Source: Parvularcula oceani
Lineage (GTDB): Bacteria > Pseudomonadota > Alphaproteobacteria > Caulobacterales > Parvularculaceae
Direction: 5' to 3'
DNA length: 64,000 bases
Assembly (NCBI RefSeq): GCF_000733125.1
Contig: NZ_JPHU01000003.1
Span: forward strand, 295,109 to 359,108
Positions 50,967 to 62,264 of the stretch are shown one piece after another; the first letter of the stretch is position 1; every line of letters starts with the position of its first letter. Under the pieces are notes generated by a model. The model was not told the origin of the DNA. It worked only from the letters and a program-made list of their open reading frames with translations, and made no database searches. The translations under genes and the position numbers were made by a program.

Positions 50967-51042
50967 GCCCAGATAGCTCAGTTGGTAGAGCAGCGGATTG
51001 AAGCTCCGCGTGTCGGTGGTTCGAATCCATCTCTGGGCACCA
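50967..51042 (+). tRNA. tRNA-Phe (anticodon GAA)
   Basis: A 76-nt cloverleaf: acceptor GCCCAGA pairs with TCTGGGC, D-arm GCTC...GAGC, anticodon stem GCGGA/TCCGC with loop TTGAAGC (GAA), T-loop GGTTCGAATCC, and encoded CCA at 51040-51042. tRNA 3' ends are common integration sites; a decayed integrase follows. Confidence 0.97.
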
Positions 51043-51203
51043 TTTCCTCCTCCAGCACGATGCAGCGAAGGCTGATAAGCCAGCATCTATGCGGCTTTGC
51101 GCTTGAAGATCGTCCGATAACGTTCACCTTTGTGCCCTGAGAACCGACTGCTTCCCGGGTATCTGACCGGGTAGCGCGGCCAGCGGGGCGGAGGTGATAC
51201 CCG

Positions 51204-51359
51204 GTGCAGCTGTCGGCTGCGAAGATCGGAAACGCCAAACCGGCGGACAGACAGTACCGCTTGTCCGAAGGACATGGCCTGCACCTGCAGGTTTGATCGA
51301 ACGGCTCCAAGCTCGGCCAGATGCGCTTGGGCTTTGCGAACTCTCCAAGACATATTAGC
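51204..51359 (+). pseudogene. Remnant of a P4-type tyrosine integrase N-terminus
   Basis: Read from GTG 51204, the frame gives LSAAKIGNAKPADRQYRLSE then GHGLHLQV, then an in-frame TGA, then SNGSKLGQMRLGF. This is the N-terminal DUF4102 arm-type domain of P4-like integrases (usual form: xIxxAKPxDKxYKLxDGxGLYLxVxPxGSKxWRxRYRF). The protein is interrupted by the stop and lacks the catalytic domain. It lies 160 bp downstream of tRNA-Phe in the orientation expected of a tRNA-integrated island. Confidence 0.75.
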
Positions 51360-51428
51360 TCGGCCTCCAGACCGGATCGATCGAGCACATTATGCTGACG
51401 CCACGCCAGTTCGGAGATATCTGACGGT

Positions 51429-52736
51429 ATGACCGATGCCTCCGCCGCCAATGTTCCAAGCGTGGAAGAACTGGAAGCCGTCTTTGTCGGCAACCCGGAC
51501 ATGATCCGGATCAAGGCGCATCTGAGCCGCTTCAATCCGCTCAGCGTGATGAACATCAAGCGGATGGAGATTCGCCACTCCGCGGTCTTGGCCTGGCTGC
51601 TCGACCCGGCTGAGACCCATTCTCTCGGCGACCAGTTCCTGAAGGACTTCCTCTGCGAGGTGTTCCGCGGCCAGTCTGCGCGCGGAAAACCGGACGCGCT
51701 TGATATCGCGCGCAGTGACCTTACTGATGCCGAAGTGCGCCGTGAGTGGAGGAACATCGACGTCTTCGTGCGCAGCCCTGGCCATGGCTGGGCCTTCGTC
51801 ATCGAGAACAAGTTCGGCAGCACGCAGCATAGCGGCCAGCTGGAGCGCTATCTTGATGACGCCGTGCGATTTCACGAGGGCCGCCTCGGCGGCGTGGCGA
51901 CACGGGGTATATTCCTTACGCTGAATGAAGAAGAGCCGGAGGATGAGCGCTATCTGACCGCGAGCTATGAACTTGTCTACAGCTTGGTCAGCCGGGTGCT
52001 CGATAGCAGCGACGCACGGCTCGGACCCGAAGTCGGGATGTTTCTCAAACACTATGCCGACATTCTCGCGGAGGCGACTGGGGTGAGCACGCAGCAACAA
52101 GACATGGAGGAGCTGGCGCGCCAGCTCTATCGCGAAAACAAGCGCGTGCTGGACTTCGTGATCGAGCACGGCACGGCATCGGACCTCGCTCTGGCCGCGG
52201 ACAGCTTCTGGAGCGAACGGCCGGATCGGTTCGACGCATTCGAGATGCAGGAGCGCCCCTATCGCTTCGTTTCACTTAGCAGCCGCTATTTCGCGTTTCT
52301 GCCTGACGCGTGGCTGGGCGCGCTGGAGGAAGATACCCAGCCTTGGGCAGGCTGTGAGAACTGGTGGGCCGGCCTGCCGGTTATCTGCTTTCTCGAACTC
52401 TCGACTGCCAATGACGGGGTCGGGGGACGTCTCTCACTCGTGGCTGAAGTCGGCCCGATCGCGGACCACCCCGTCCGCACAGACATGATCGAGCGGATCG
52501 CGGCGCTCTCGACGAGTGACTCGAAGCTACGAATCGCCTTCAGCAAGGGGGCGACGGTCGAAGGCCGTCAGTATTCGCGCTTCTTCAAGCGAAACAAGGA
52601 AAGCGTCGAAGACGTGCAGGATGCCGATGCTCTGACGAACGCCGCGCTGACGCTGCTGAAGCGTTTTCGTCCGGAAATGGACGCCGTTGCACAAGTTCTG
52701 GCGGGGTTCGCCGAGGCGCGGGATGAGGCTCTGTAA
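51429..52736 (+). CDS. PD-(D/E)XK nuclease superfamily protein
   Basis: A 435-residue protein of the PDDEXK_4 type: NIKRMEIRHSAVLAWLLDP, THSLGDQFLKDFLCEVF, WRNIDVFVRS, then FVIENKF (the E-x-K core) and HSGQLERYLDDA, spaced as in this group. The C-terminal half (about 230-430) is family-typical but without known motifs. Related proteins are found in mobile elements and defence islands; the target is unknown. It directly follows the integrase remnant, so it is probable surviving island cargo. GC content is near the genome average. Confidence 0.85.
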   Translation: MTDASAANVPSVEELEAVFVGNPDMIRIKAHLSRFNPLSVMNIKRMEIRHSAVLAWLLDPAETHSLGDQFLKDFLCEVFRGQSARGKPDALDIARSDLTDAEVRREWRNIDVFVRSPGHGWAFVIENKFGSTQHSGQLERYLDDAVRFHEGRLGGVATRGIFLTLNEEEPEDERYLTASYELVYSLVSRVLDSSDARLGPEVGMFLKHYADILAEATGVSTQQQDMEELARQLYRENKRVLDFVIEHGTASDLALAADSFWSERPDRFDAFEMQERPYRFVSLSSRYFAFLPDAWLGALEEDTQPWAGCENWWAGLPVICFLELSTANDGVGGRLSLVAEVGPIADHPVRTDMIERIAALSTSDSKLRIAFSKGATVEGRQYSRFFKRNKESVEDVQDADALTNAALTLLKRFRPEMDAVAQVLAGFAEARDEAL

Positions 52737-52856
52737 TCGGTCCCCTTCTGCGGCCACCTGCAATGCGTCCGGCAGGACATCTTGCGAGCCAAGCCTGCAG
52801 CAGCGATGTTGAGAGCGGGCCGAGGCCTGCCGTTTCGCCATTCGCTTTGGGCGAAA

Positions 52857-52882
52857 GCGGCCGATCGTTACCGACCGGCCGC
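52857..52882 (-). terminator. Hairpin downstream of the chemoreceptor gene
   Basis: On the minus strand gcggccggtcg pairs with cgatcggccgc (11 bp, one G-T) with a 4-nt loop and a short TTT, 10 bp after the stop. Confidence 0.6.
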
Positions 52883-52891
52883 CCGGGCGCC

Positions 52892-54718
52892 TCAGAAGTC
52901 TTCCCAGTTGTCCTCGTCGGCCTTGAGGGCCGTGTTGCCGCGCGTGGCGCTGGCGAATTTCGCGATCCGCTCCTGCTGCGCGGCGACCGGCGTGGCGGCC
53001 GGCTTCTCCCTCGCGGCGGGCTGAGCCGCCCTTCGCGTCCGGAAATGCGAGACCCGCCGCACGAGTTCCTGGGCATCGTCGGAAAGGGCGTGAGTGGCCG
53101 CCGTCGCCTCCTCGACCATGGCCGCGTTGCGCTGCGTGATCGAGTCCATCTCGGTGACCGCGGTGTTGATCTCCGACAGGCCGTGAGCCTGCTCCCGCGC
53201 GGAATCGGAGATCGTGGAGACGAGCTTCTCGACCTCCTTCATGCTGTCCAGGATGCGGCTGAGGGACTCGCCCGCACGGCCGACGAGGTCGACGCCGGTC
53301 GCGACCTGCTCCGAGCTGCCCGAGATCAGCGTCTTGATCTCCTTCGCCGCCTCCGAGGAGCGCTGCGCGAGAGCCCGGACCTCGGAGGCGACGACGGCGA
53401 AGCCGCGTCCCGCATCGCCGGCCCGGGCCGCCTCGACGCCCGCATTGAGCGCGAGGAGGTTCGTCTGGAAGGCGATCTCGTCGATGACGCCGAGGATCTG
53501 CGAAACCTCGGCCGAGGACTTCTCGATCTTCGCCATCGCGCCGACCGCCTCGCTGACGACCGTGTTGCTCTCGCCTGCCAGCGTGCAGGCCTCCGCGACC
53601 GCCTTGTTGGCGCTTTCCGCGCCGGTGGCTGTCTCGTCCACCGATTTGGTCGCCTCGTTCAGCGCCGCGGCGGACTCCTCCAGCGTCGCGGCTTGGGTCT
53701 CGGTGCGGCGGGCCAGCTCGTCTGAGGAGTTCTTGATCTCGAGAACCCGCGATTCCATGCCGTGCGTGTTCTGCACGATGGCCTGGATCGCCTCCTCGAT
53801 GTCCTGGACGGCCTCGTTGAAGTCGACGCGCAGATGCTCGTAATCGCCGGTGAACTGCGTTCTGATCCGGTGGGTGAGATCGCCGGCGGCGAGCTGCTTG
53901 AGCCCTCTTGCGAGCTCCTCGACGACCACGGCCTGCGCCTCTGCCTGCGCGGCCTGCTCGGCCGCGGCGGCGGCCTGGCGCTCCTGCTCGGCGATGGCGG
54001 CGGCGGCTTCCTTCTCGCGTGCTTCGACGGCCCGCGCCGCCTCGCGCTCGCGCTCGGCCTGGCGCAGGCGCTCCTGCTCGGCCTCCGCTTCGGCTCTTTG
54101 CCGCTGCTCGGCGAGCTGGCGCTCGGACAGCTCCTCGATCTTGACGATCTGCTCTTGCACCTCGGCGACCTTGGCATCGGCCAGGTTCAGCGCGCGGGCG
54201 AGCTGCTCGCAGAGCCAGACGAGGGCCCCGCATTCGGCCACCAGCACGACTGCGTGGATCAGGACCCTCATGGTGTCGGCGCCTTCGGGGAAGACCAGCT
54301 GCGGCAGGATGAAGTTCAGGCCGAGATGGTGCACCGCCGTCGCGGCCGCGCCCGCCATGACGGCGCGGCCGTCGCACATCAGCGCGGTCAGCGCGAGCGC
54401 CGCGAAGAACGTCATGTGCATGTCGAGCTGCCAGGGATGGCCCTCGAAGACATAAAGGGCGATCGCGGGCCCCAATACCAGAGAGACGGCCACGGCTGCC
54501 CGGGTCAGGGTGGAGGGCCGGGCCGTCCGCACGAGGCCGAAAGTCCCGCCCAGAAGAGCGCCCGCCACGATCAGGACCGTCAGCGTTTTCTCCGGCGCCA
54601 CGGCCAAGGCGGCGAGCGGAAGGACGACGAGATAGCTCGCGAGGCAGCCAAGAGCGACCTTCTGCGCTCCGGCACGAAAGTCGCCGATCGAGCCCTCAGT
54701 GGAAACCGAAGCAGTCAT
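52892..54718 (-). CDS. Methyl-accepting chemotaxis protein
   Basis: A 608-residue chemoreceptor with an N-terminal block of about six membrane helices (residues 22-170) and no large periplasmic sensor domain. A very long Ala/Glu/Gln coiled coil (about 175-270), a HAMP-like segment ([14 protein letters not shown]) and the signalling tip [21 protein letters not shown] follow. The C-terminus ends NWEDF, a CheR/CheB-tethering pentapeptide of the xWxxF type. Signals probably come from the membrane or intracellular state. No che genes are adjacent. Confidence 0.94.
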   Translation of the reverse strand: MTASVSTEGSIGDFRAGAQKVALGCLASYLVVLPLAALAVAPEKTLTVLIVAGALLGGTFGLVRTARPSTLTRAAVAVSLVLGPAIALYVFEGHPWQLDMHMTFFAALALTALMCDGRAVMAGAAATAVHHLGLNFILPQLVFPEGADTMRVLIHAVVLVAECGALVWLCEQLARALNLADAKVAEVQEQIVKIEELSERQLAEQRQRAEAEAEQERLRQAEREREAARAVEAREKEAAAAIAEQERQAAAAAEQAAQAEAQAVVVEELARGLKQLAAGDLTHRIRTQFTGDYEHLRVDFNEAVQDIEEAIQAIVQNTHGMESRVLEIKNSSDELARRTETQAATLEESAAALNEATKSVDETATGAESANKAVAEACTLAGESNTVVSEAVGAMAKIEKSSAEVSQILGVIDEIAFQTNLLALNAGVEAARAGDAGRGFAVVASEVRALAQRSSEAAKEIKTLISGSSEQVATGVDLVGRAGESLSRILDSMKEVEKLVSTISDSAREQAHGLSEINTAVTEMDSITQRNAAMVEEATAATHALSDDAQELVRRVSHFRTRRAAQPAAREKPAATPVAAQQERIAKFASATRGNTALKADEDNWEDF

Positions 54719-54749
54719 CGTGGTTTTCTCCAGCGTACAACCCAGGATG

Positions 54750-55142
54750 TCATGAACGAGAACAGAGGAAGAAGTCGTCGACGCCGATCGTCAGGATGGC
54801 GCCGCTCTTGCGAAGGCTGGAAGCGGCGTTCCACCCCTCGCCGGCATGGGCGAGATAGGTGAACCTCCCGCGCCGCTCGAGCGGGTAGAGCCCCGTATCG
54901 ACGAGGCTCTGAAGCGCATCGGCATGGCTGGAGAAAGGGTTGAAGACGACGAGGATCGTTCCCTCTCCGGGCATGGTCAGAAAGGGCAGCGAAATCGTCA
55001 TCGCCCAGGCCGAGAAGAGCAGGACGAGAGCGGGCAGCCTCGTCTTCGCCGGCCCGGCCGCTCGCGCAGGCGCGGACCTTGCCGGAGCTGCATTGCGCAG
55101 CATCCGCGACTCCGTTTCCCGTGCACGATCCGAGATCGACAT
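54750..55142 (-). CDS. Hypothetical protein with one membrane segment
   Basis: A 130-residue protein from ATG 55142 (AGGGGCAGG upstream); ATG 55103 with GGAG upstream is an alternative start. A Pro/Ala/Arg-rich N-terminus is followed by a membrane helix ([20 protein letters not shown]) and then [34 protein letters not shown], ending DDFFLCSRS. No family recognised. It lies 31 bp upstream of the chemoreceptor gene on the same strand, so the two may be co-transcribed. Confidence 0.6.
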   Translation of the reverse strand: MSISDRARETESRMLRNAAPARSAPARAAGPAKTRLPALVLLFSAWAMTISLPFLTMPGEGTILVVFNPFSSHADALQSLVDTGLYPLERRGRFTYLAHAGEGWNAASSLRKSGAILTIGVDDFFLCSRS

Positions 55143-55368
55143 CTGTGCCTGCGCCCTGCCCCTGCACCGCGTTCGGCTTTGCCCTGCCATCGCGACGCTA
55201 TCTAAATTGAGCGGGACCTCTGCTCTCCCGCTCGTGATACCTATCGAGCACTTGTCTTGAGACATCGTGAACCGAGTACGCGAATCGCGAGGCGCGGCCT
55301 GCGGAGCGATATTGTCCCGATCCGGATCGGGTCTAGTCTCGCTGCGGACAGGACCTTCAGGAGACGCC

Positions 55369-57252
<1,884 letters not shown>

Positions 57253-57255
57253 GCA

Positions 57256-58338
57256 TCAGCTGGCGACCGCCTTCAGCACGCCGATTTCCTCCGCCGCTCC
57301 CGCGGCCTGCTCCATCGTCTCGCCGAGCCAGACGGGCACCCCCGCCTCCTCGATTTCGGCGAGGTGGTCCGCGTTCTGCCCAGAACGCCCGTTCCCGGCG
57401 ACGTCGCGGATGAAGACACCCGCAACCGAATCCGGATAATCGCGCACCACCTGCGCATAGACCTGCGGGTCCTTCTGGCCGTCATCGCCGAGGAGGAGGA
57501 AGCGGAAGCCCGGGTAGAAGGACAGGATCCGCTCCACCGCTTCGATCTTGTGAGCGACGTGGCCGGAGGAAATCAGCGTGTTCTCCGTGATGCCGTAATC
57601 CTTGAGGAACATCGGCCCGTGGGGGATGCCGTTGTGATCCATGAACCGGCGGATGAAGCCGTAGAGGTTCCACGGGCTCGAGGAGACGTAGAAGACCGGG
57701 TTCTCCGGCGCCTCCTCGCGCAGGGCCAGCCGCGCATAGAGCTCCGGGGCGCCAGGAACGGCGAGGCGCTCCTCGGGCCGCTCCACCAGGACGCGGCGCC
57801 AGTTCCTGAGGAAGTTGGTCGCGCCGGTCTCGATGATCGTGTCGTCGATGTCGGAGATGACGCCGAGCGTCTTTTCGCTGCCCGGCGCGAGGACGGGGAG
57901 GTCGTAATCGGCTTCCTCGGTTTGAAGATCGAGGGCGCTGATGCGCGCCGTCTCCCAGCGGGTGCGCGGCGGCAGAGGGCGGCTTATCCCGTCGAGTTCC
58001 AGCACGAAATAGCCCTCTTCGTCCGTCACGACCTTGTGCCGCTCGCCTGCGACTTCGACCGCGAGCCGGACGCCCGGCACCTCGTCGCTTTCGTAGATGT
58101 CGAGCATCGTCCGCATGCGGGACAATGTTCCCTTTCCCGCGGCCACCGCCCGGCGCCCATGAATCACCCGCCCCGAAAGGAACAGGCGCTGCGCGTTCCG
58201 GTAGCCCGCATAAGGCAGGATCTGCACGCAATCCGGGGGCCTTCGTCCGAGCAGCCGGTAGCGCAGGGCATCGAGCCCGCTCTCCGCCGCCGCGATGCCC
58301 CGCACCGCATAGCCGCCCGCTCTGTCCAGCACCTTCAT
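57256..58338 (-). CDS. App1 family (DUF2183) phosphatase-like protein
   Basis: A 360-residue HAD-superfamily protein: an N-terminal beta-sandwich-like part (VILPYAGY-type: CVQILPYAGYRNAQRLFLSGRVI), GVISDIDDTI (DxDxT nucleophile), VFYVSSSPWNLYGFIRRFMDHNGIPHGPMFLKDYG, HKIEAVERILSFYPGFRFLLLGDDGQKDP. Yeast App1 is a phosphatidate phosphatase; bacterial roles are not established. Confidence 0.9.
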   Translation of the reverse strand: MKVLDRAGGYAVRGIAAAESGLDALRYRLLGRRPPDCVQILPYAGYRNAQRLFLSGRVIHGRRAVAAGKGTLSRMRTMLDIYESDEVPGVRLAVEVAGERHKVVTDEEGYFVLELDGISRPLPPRTRWETARISALDLQTEEADYDLPVLAPGSEKTLGVISDIDDTIIETGATNFLRNWRRVLVERPEERLAVPGAPELYARLALREEAPENPVFYVSSSPWNLYGFIRRFMDHNGIPHGPMFLKDYGITENTLISSGHVAHKIEAVERILSFYPGFRFLLLGDDGQKDPQVYAQVVRDYPDSVAGVFIRDVAGNGRSGQNADHLAEIEEAGVPVWLGETMEQAAGAAEEIGVLKAVAS

Positions 58339-58397
58339 CCGCTTACCCTCGCCGCAAACCTGGGAGGATAAGTCCGCAGGAGCGAGCGGCCAGTCCG

Positions 58398-59741
58398 CTA
58401 GTCAGCGAAGTGGCGCTCCGCGAAGTCGAGGAAGGCTTCCCAGTTCGGCCCGTTCGTGTGCCCCCCTCCATGCTGGCGGAAGGCGAGCGTGCCGCCCAAA
58501 TCTTCCGTGCCCGCCCCTTTATAGAGGATGTCCGCCACCCCCTCCTCGCCGAGAAGCGTCCAGACGGGGCTCGCCGCCCGCGCCGCGAGGAAGATGCCGC
58601 GCGGATCGACCCAGGCATCGCCCTGATCGGCACTGCCCGTCCCGACGAAGAGCGGGCGCGGGGCCGACAGCGCGATCAGGCCGTGCGCGTCGACCGGCAG
58701 ATCGTCCCAGCCCAAAGGCCCCGCATAGCGCAGGAAATTCCCCGCCATCCAATGATACTCGCCGGAGCTCGCGAGGTTCTCCAGCGTCTCGCCATTGTCG
58801 CGGCGATAGAGCGAGCCGCCGCCCTCCCCCGAAGAGCCGCTGAAACCGGCGGCGAAGCGGGTGTCATAGGCCATGGCGACCAGCACCGCCTTGCCGTAGC
58901 GGGACAGCCCTTCGATCGCGACGCGGTCTCCGTCCACCGCCGGGGCGGCCTCAAGGGCATCGAGCGCCCGGCTCGCGCCCCACGCCCAGGCGCGCAGGGC
59001 GCCCCACTGGTCCTGCGTGCGGGGCCGGCCCCTGTTCGCAAGGCCGATGATCCCGCGGGAGAGGCCATCGCCCCTGTCCGGCTGAACCGAGGTCGGCACG
59101 AGCTCGGCATGGGCCCAGCCGCGAGAGAGAACCCGCTCCGTCGCGCTCGGCCCTTGGGGCCGCATGCCCTCCGGCAGCTCGACCCCGGGCGGCAGGCGGA
59201 AGACGAGGCTGAGCACCGCCGGCACCGGCCCTTCCGCCTCGGCAGGCAGAGTAAGTGTCAGATCGAGCGTCACCTCGATGCCGGGACAGGCCGAATTGTC
59301 CACCCGCCCCTCATAGGTCCGGATGAGGGCGGGAATGCCGCCGATCTCCGCCGCCTCCTCCGAGATGACGACCCAGTGCACGGGCGGCACGTCCTCCGGC
59401 ACGCGGCCGTATATCTCCCGGTCGAAAAGCGCGATCAGCTCTTCGCGCCGCTTCCCCCAGTCCTCAGCCCCGACCGCCTCGCCCTCCTCGTCTACCAGCA
59501 GCGGCGGCAGGCGGGGATAAGGGTTCGAGGCCGCCTCGTCGTAATTGGCGGCGTTCGGAGCGTCGGGGTCCATGCCGTTGCGGCCCGGGCGCAGGGCCTC
59601 GATGCCGAGCGTGTCCATCATGCGGCGGTGATCCGCCTCCGCCGACAGCGGCTCGCCCGCCGGGCACGCCGCCTCCTGCGCCGCCGCAGGCAGGGCACCG
59701 AGCATCAGCGCCGCCGCTAGGACGCCTCTTCCCATCCGCAT
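58398..59741 (-). CDS. Exported alpha/beta hydrolase, CE15 glucuronoyl esterase-like
   Basis: A 447-residue secreted protein (signal cleaved after LPAAAQ). Recognised by IYGRVPEDVPPV, WAWGASRALDALEAAPAVDGDRVAIEGLSRYGKAVLVAMAYD with the GxSRxGK nucleophile motif of CE15, GEGGGSLYRRDNGETLENL, YHWMAGNFL and HGLIALSAPRPLFVGTGSADQGDAWVD, ending in GGGHTNGPNW with the catalytic His. CE15 enzymes cleave lignin-glucuronoxylan esters, so this supports growth on plant or algal polysaccharides. Confidence 0.88.
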   Translation of the reverse strand: MRMGRGVLAAALMLGALPAAAQEAACPAGEPLSAEADHRRMMDTLGIEALRPGRNGMDPDAPNAANYDEAASNPYPRLPPLLVDEEGEAVGAEDWGKRREELIALFDREIYGRVPEDVPPVHWVVISEEAAEIGGIPALIRTYEGRVDNSACPGIEVTLDLTLTLPAEAEGPVPAVLSLVFRLPPGVELPEGMRPQGPSATERVLSRGWAHAELVPTSVQPDRGDGLSRGIIGLANRGRPRTQDQWGALRAWAWGASRALDALEAAPAVDGDRVAIEGLSRYGKAVLVAMAYDTRFAAGFSGSSGEGGGSLYRRDNGETLENLASSGEYHWMAGNFLRYAGPLGWDDLPVDAHGLIALSAPRPLFVGTGSADQGDAWVDPRGIFLAARAASPVWTLLGEEGVADILYKGAGTEDLGGTLAFRQHGGGHTNGPNWEAFLDFAERHFAD

Positions 59742-59801
59742 GGCCCGCTCCTCCTCCTGCCGACGGGCGAGGCTAGCCAGCGTGCCGTCCGGCGGCCAGT
59801 G

Positions 59802-60686
59802 TCAGCCGGAGGGATAGCTGTCCAGGCGCAGGCGGCGGTGCGCCTCTGCGGGCAGGCCCGCCTTCAGCGCCTCGAGAATCCCGTTCGCCTGCTCGGGCGA
59901 GAGGTGGCCGGCAAAGCCGCCGACCTGGCCCTTGCGGGTGCGCAGGCTGCTCTCCTCGCTCCGGTCGTAGCTGTGCCCCGGCAGGCCGGTTCGCAGCTCC
60001 TGTTCGCGCATGCGGTCGAAGGCGCTCGCCTCCGCCGCCTGCGCGATCCGCGCCTCGTCCACGGGCCAGCCGAGAAAGCCGATCACCTCGCCCAGTGCCC
60101 CGGCGGTGTCGGCCTTCATGTCCTCATAGCGCAGGACGAGATGGGCGTGGCGGGAGAGCCCCTCGCCCCAGCCGCGATAATAGCGCAGGAGCCGGGGGAC
60201 GCCGAGATCTTCAGAGGCGAGGAAGGCATCGATGCCGCCCTCGAAATTGCGCTTGTGCCGGGTGGCGTGGAAATAGGCCGAGACCATCATGTCGCGCGGG
60301 TCGCGCACCATGAAGACGACGGGCGCATGCCCGAACCGGCCTCTGCGATAGCCAAGATGGCTCACCGCCAGGAGCGGCAGGTCCTTCCGCCCCTCCCGCA
60401 GGCGCCGAAAGGCGGGCAGGCCGCGCACCGGGTCGCCGTCGAAATTCGGCACCAGGGAGAAGGTGCTCTGCATGTCCACCGAGAGCCCTGCGCCGTATTG
60501 CGCGTTGAGGTAGTGCGACAGCGCATAGCGCGTCCAGGTCCGCCCCGCCTTGAGATAGGAGGCGAGAATGCCGTCCGCCTCTCTCGCCGCGCGGCGGCGC
60601 AGCCCGTAGACCGCGAATTTGCGCCGCGCGATCCCGCCCGTGCGGACAGGATCGGCCAGCAATCGCAACATGCGTGCCTGGGACAC
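59802..60686 (-). CDS. Sulfotransferase domain protein
   Basis: A 294-residue cytosolic-type sulfotransferase: ASYLKAGRTWTRYALSHYL (PAPS 5'-loop, usual SYPKSGTTW), FMVRDPRDMMVSAYFHATRHK (3'-phosphate site), LRYEDMKADTAGALGEVIGFL and the C-terminal RKGQVGGFAGHLS (usual RKGxxGDWK). GTG 60686 is reported; ATG 60671 is an alternative. Acceptor unknown. A different sulfotransferase is at 15738-16544. Confidence 0.9.
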   Translation of the reverse strand: MSQARMLRLLADPVRTGGIARRKFAVYGLRRRAAREADGILASYLKAGRTWTRYALSHYLNAQYGAGLSVDMQSTFSLVPNFDGDPVRGLPAFRRLREGRKDLPLLAVSHLGYRRGRFGHAPVVFMVRDPRDMMVSAYFHATRHKRNFEGGIDAFLASEDLGVPRLLRYYRGWGEGLSRHAHLVLRYEDMKADTAGALGEVIGFLGWPVDEARIAQAAEASAFDRMREQELRTGLPGHSYDRSEESSLRTRKGQVGGFAGHLSPEQANGILEALKAGLPAEAHRRLRLDSYPSG

Positions 60687-60837
60687 CGCTTTCCCCGAAA
60701 CCCTTTCCCGGGAAAGAGCCTATCAGGCTTCTTTCCGGCCCGAAGCCTCATGCGCAGCCACAAAGCCGCCCGCCCCCCTTGCGCCTCACGAGGTCGTGCC
60801 CACCTGCCGGGGACACGCGAACAGAAAGAGAGACGTC

Positions 60838-61272
60838 ATGAGCCAGGCAGCACAGGCAGGCGACACCGTCCGCATCAACTATACCGGCGCCTTCGCCGAT
60901 AACGGCGCCAAGTTCGACAGCTCCGAAGGCCGCGATCCGCTGGAATTCCAGCTCGGCGCGGGCCAGATCATCCCGGGCCTCGAAAAGGCCATCACCGGCA
61001 TGGAAGTCGGCGAGCAGAAGCAGGTCACCGTCGCCCCCGAAGAGGGCTATGGCGAGCGCGACGAGCAGCGCATCCAGTCCGTGCCCCGCGCCCAGCTGCC
61101 CGACGACATCCCGACCGAGCCCGGCACCCAGCTCGCCATGCAGACCCAGGACGGCCAGACCCTGCCCGTCACGGTCGCAGAATCCACCGCCGACACGGTG
61201 ACGCTCGACGCCAACCACCCGCTGGCGGGCCGCGAGCTGAAATTCGATCTGGAGCTGGTCGAGATCAAGTAA
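60838..61272 (+). CDS. FKBP-type peptidyl-prolyl isomerase, SlyD-like
   Basis: A 144-residue cytoplasmic isomerase: GDTVRINYTGAFADNGAKFDSSEGRDPLEFQLGAGQIIPGLEKAI, with the IF loop inserted (SVPRAQLPDD...TVTLDANHPLAGREL) as in SlyD/FkpB. No His-rich metal-binding tail. It chaperones and isomerises prolyl bonds. GAGAG precedes ATG 60838. A good terminator follows. Confidence 0.94.
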   Translation: MSQAAQAGDTVRINYTGAFADNGAKFDSSEGRDPLEFQLGAGQIIPGLEKAITGMEVGEQKQVTVAPEEGYGERDEQRIQSVPRAQLPDDIPTEPGTQLAMQTQDGQTLPVTVAESTADTVTLDANHPLAGRELKFDLELVEIK

Positions 61273-61296
61273 GGCGAATTCAGAGCCTTAGCGGAA

Positions 61297-61329
61297 ACCC
61301 GAGTGGGCGTGGCCCGCTCGGGTTTTTTT
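61297..61329 (+). terminator. Rho-independent terminator after the FKBP gene
   Basis: acccgagtgggc / gcccgctcgggt, 12-bp stem with a 3-nt loop and seven T, 25 bp after the stop codon. Confidence 0.92.
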
Positions 61330-61331
61330 AT

Positions 61332-61390
61332 GGGCTGACGCCTGCGGCGACGGGCCTTGCGGCCCGGCTCGCTCCTGGACGTCGCGCATT
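61332..61390 (+). repeat. Partial copy of the gacgcctgcggcgacg repeat unit
   Basis: gctgacgcctgcggcgacgg ... ctcgctcctggacgtcgc, directly upstream of and in tandem with the first block of the composite repeat at 61395, and beginning at the end of the FKBP terminator. Confidence 0.8.
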
Positions 61391-61952
61391 CCTGGTGCTG
61401 ACGCCTGCGGCGACGGCGCGGAGCGCCGGCTCGCTCCTGGACGTCGCTCGCTCCGCGGGAGCGGGGTGCGTGGGTGGCGGGCGCGGAGCGGCCTGTAGGG
61501 TGGATCATGATCCACCATGACGCCGGTGCCATCGGCGCTGCTCTCTGCGCTCCGCGCACGCGTCATCATCCGTCCGAGCCGGTTTTGCAGAAGATGAGGG
61601 TCCCGCGCGCGGCTTCCGTGCCGACGGAGGGTCTTGTGTTACTGTGTCGGCTCGGTTCGGGCGTCCCACACCCTCGCCGCGCGCGGCGCGAGGCCCTTTC
61701 GGCTCTTTCAAGCCTCTCGCCGGGGCCCCTCCGGAGCTCGCCCGGCGCGTGCCATCCCCGTCACGAGTGACGGGCACGCAGGCTCCGCGGCACCGGGCAG
61801 AGCGGTGATGGATCCCGCACAGCCCTCTCCCGGCGCGAGGGGTGAGTATGCAGGAGGAACAGAGGGCGGGGATAAGCGTAGGGTGGATCGTGATCCACCA
61901 TGACATCGGTGCCGCGTCCGCGCCGCCCGCCGCATCGCGAGCAGCGCCCGCT

Positions 61953-62056
61953 GTTCCGAGATGGGCCCCGGCGTTCCGCTGCGCTCCAGCCGGGGTGACG
62001 CCCAGCTCTACCCGCTGTCACCCCGCCCCCCCGCGCCGGGGCCCATCTCGGAAAGA
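61953..62056 (+). repeat. Large hairpin element, copy 3
   Basis: Outer arms TTCCGAGATGGGCCCCGGCG and complement, with the inner ccggggtgac / gtcaccccg pair, as at 31093-31196. Confidence 0.84.
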
Positions 62057-62105
62057 GGCAAGGGGTGCAATGGCGGGCCGTGAGGCGCGCCCTCCCCGCA
62101 AGCCC

Positions 62106-62264
62106 CGTAGGGCGGCTGCCCCGCTCCGAACCCCGCCCCCGGCGAACGCCGTCGCGGCAGCCGCGCGCGATGGCGGAGCCAGGCGCACGAAGCGGCCCCG
62201 CCGCCACGCGGCTGCCGCGACGCCGCAAGAGCCGCCAGACACCGTGCAGGGCAGCCGCCCTACG
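62106..62264 (+). mobile_element. MITE-like 159-bp element, copy 2
   Basis: CGTAGGGCGGCTGCCC at the left end (one mismatch region after it) and its exact complement at the right end; same length as the copy at 31246. Its right terminal repeat supplies the stop codon of the DUF2726 gene. Confidence 0.6.

Noticed and set aside
51087..51353. Minus-strand frames between tRNA-Phe and the nuclease gene
   Set aside because: The opposite strand reads as an integrase N-terminal domain, which explains the sequence better.
51029..52800. attR copy of the tRNA-Phe 3' end downstream of the nuclease gene
   Set aside because: Scanning to about 52.8 kb for the ctctgggcacca segment gave no match, so island limits cannot be set.
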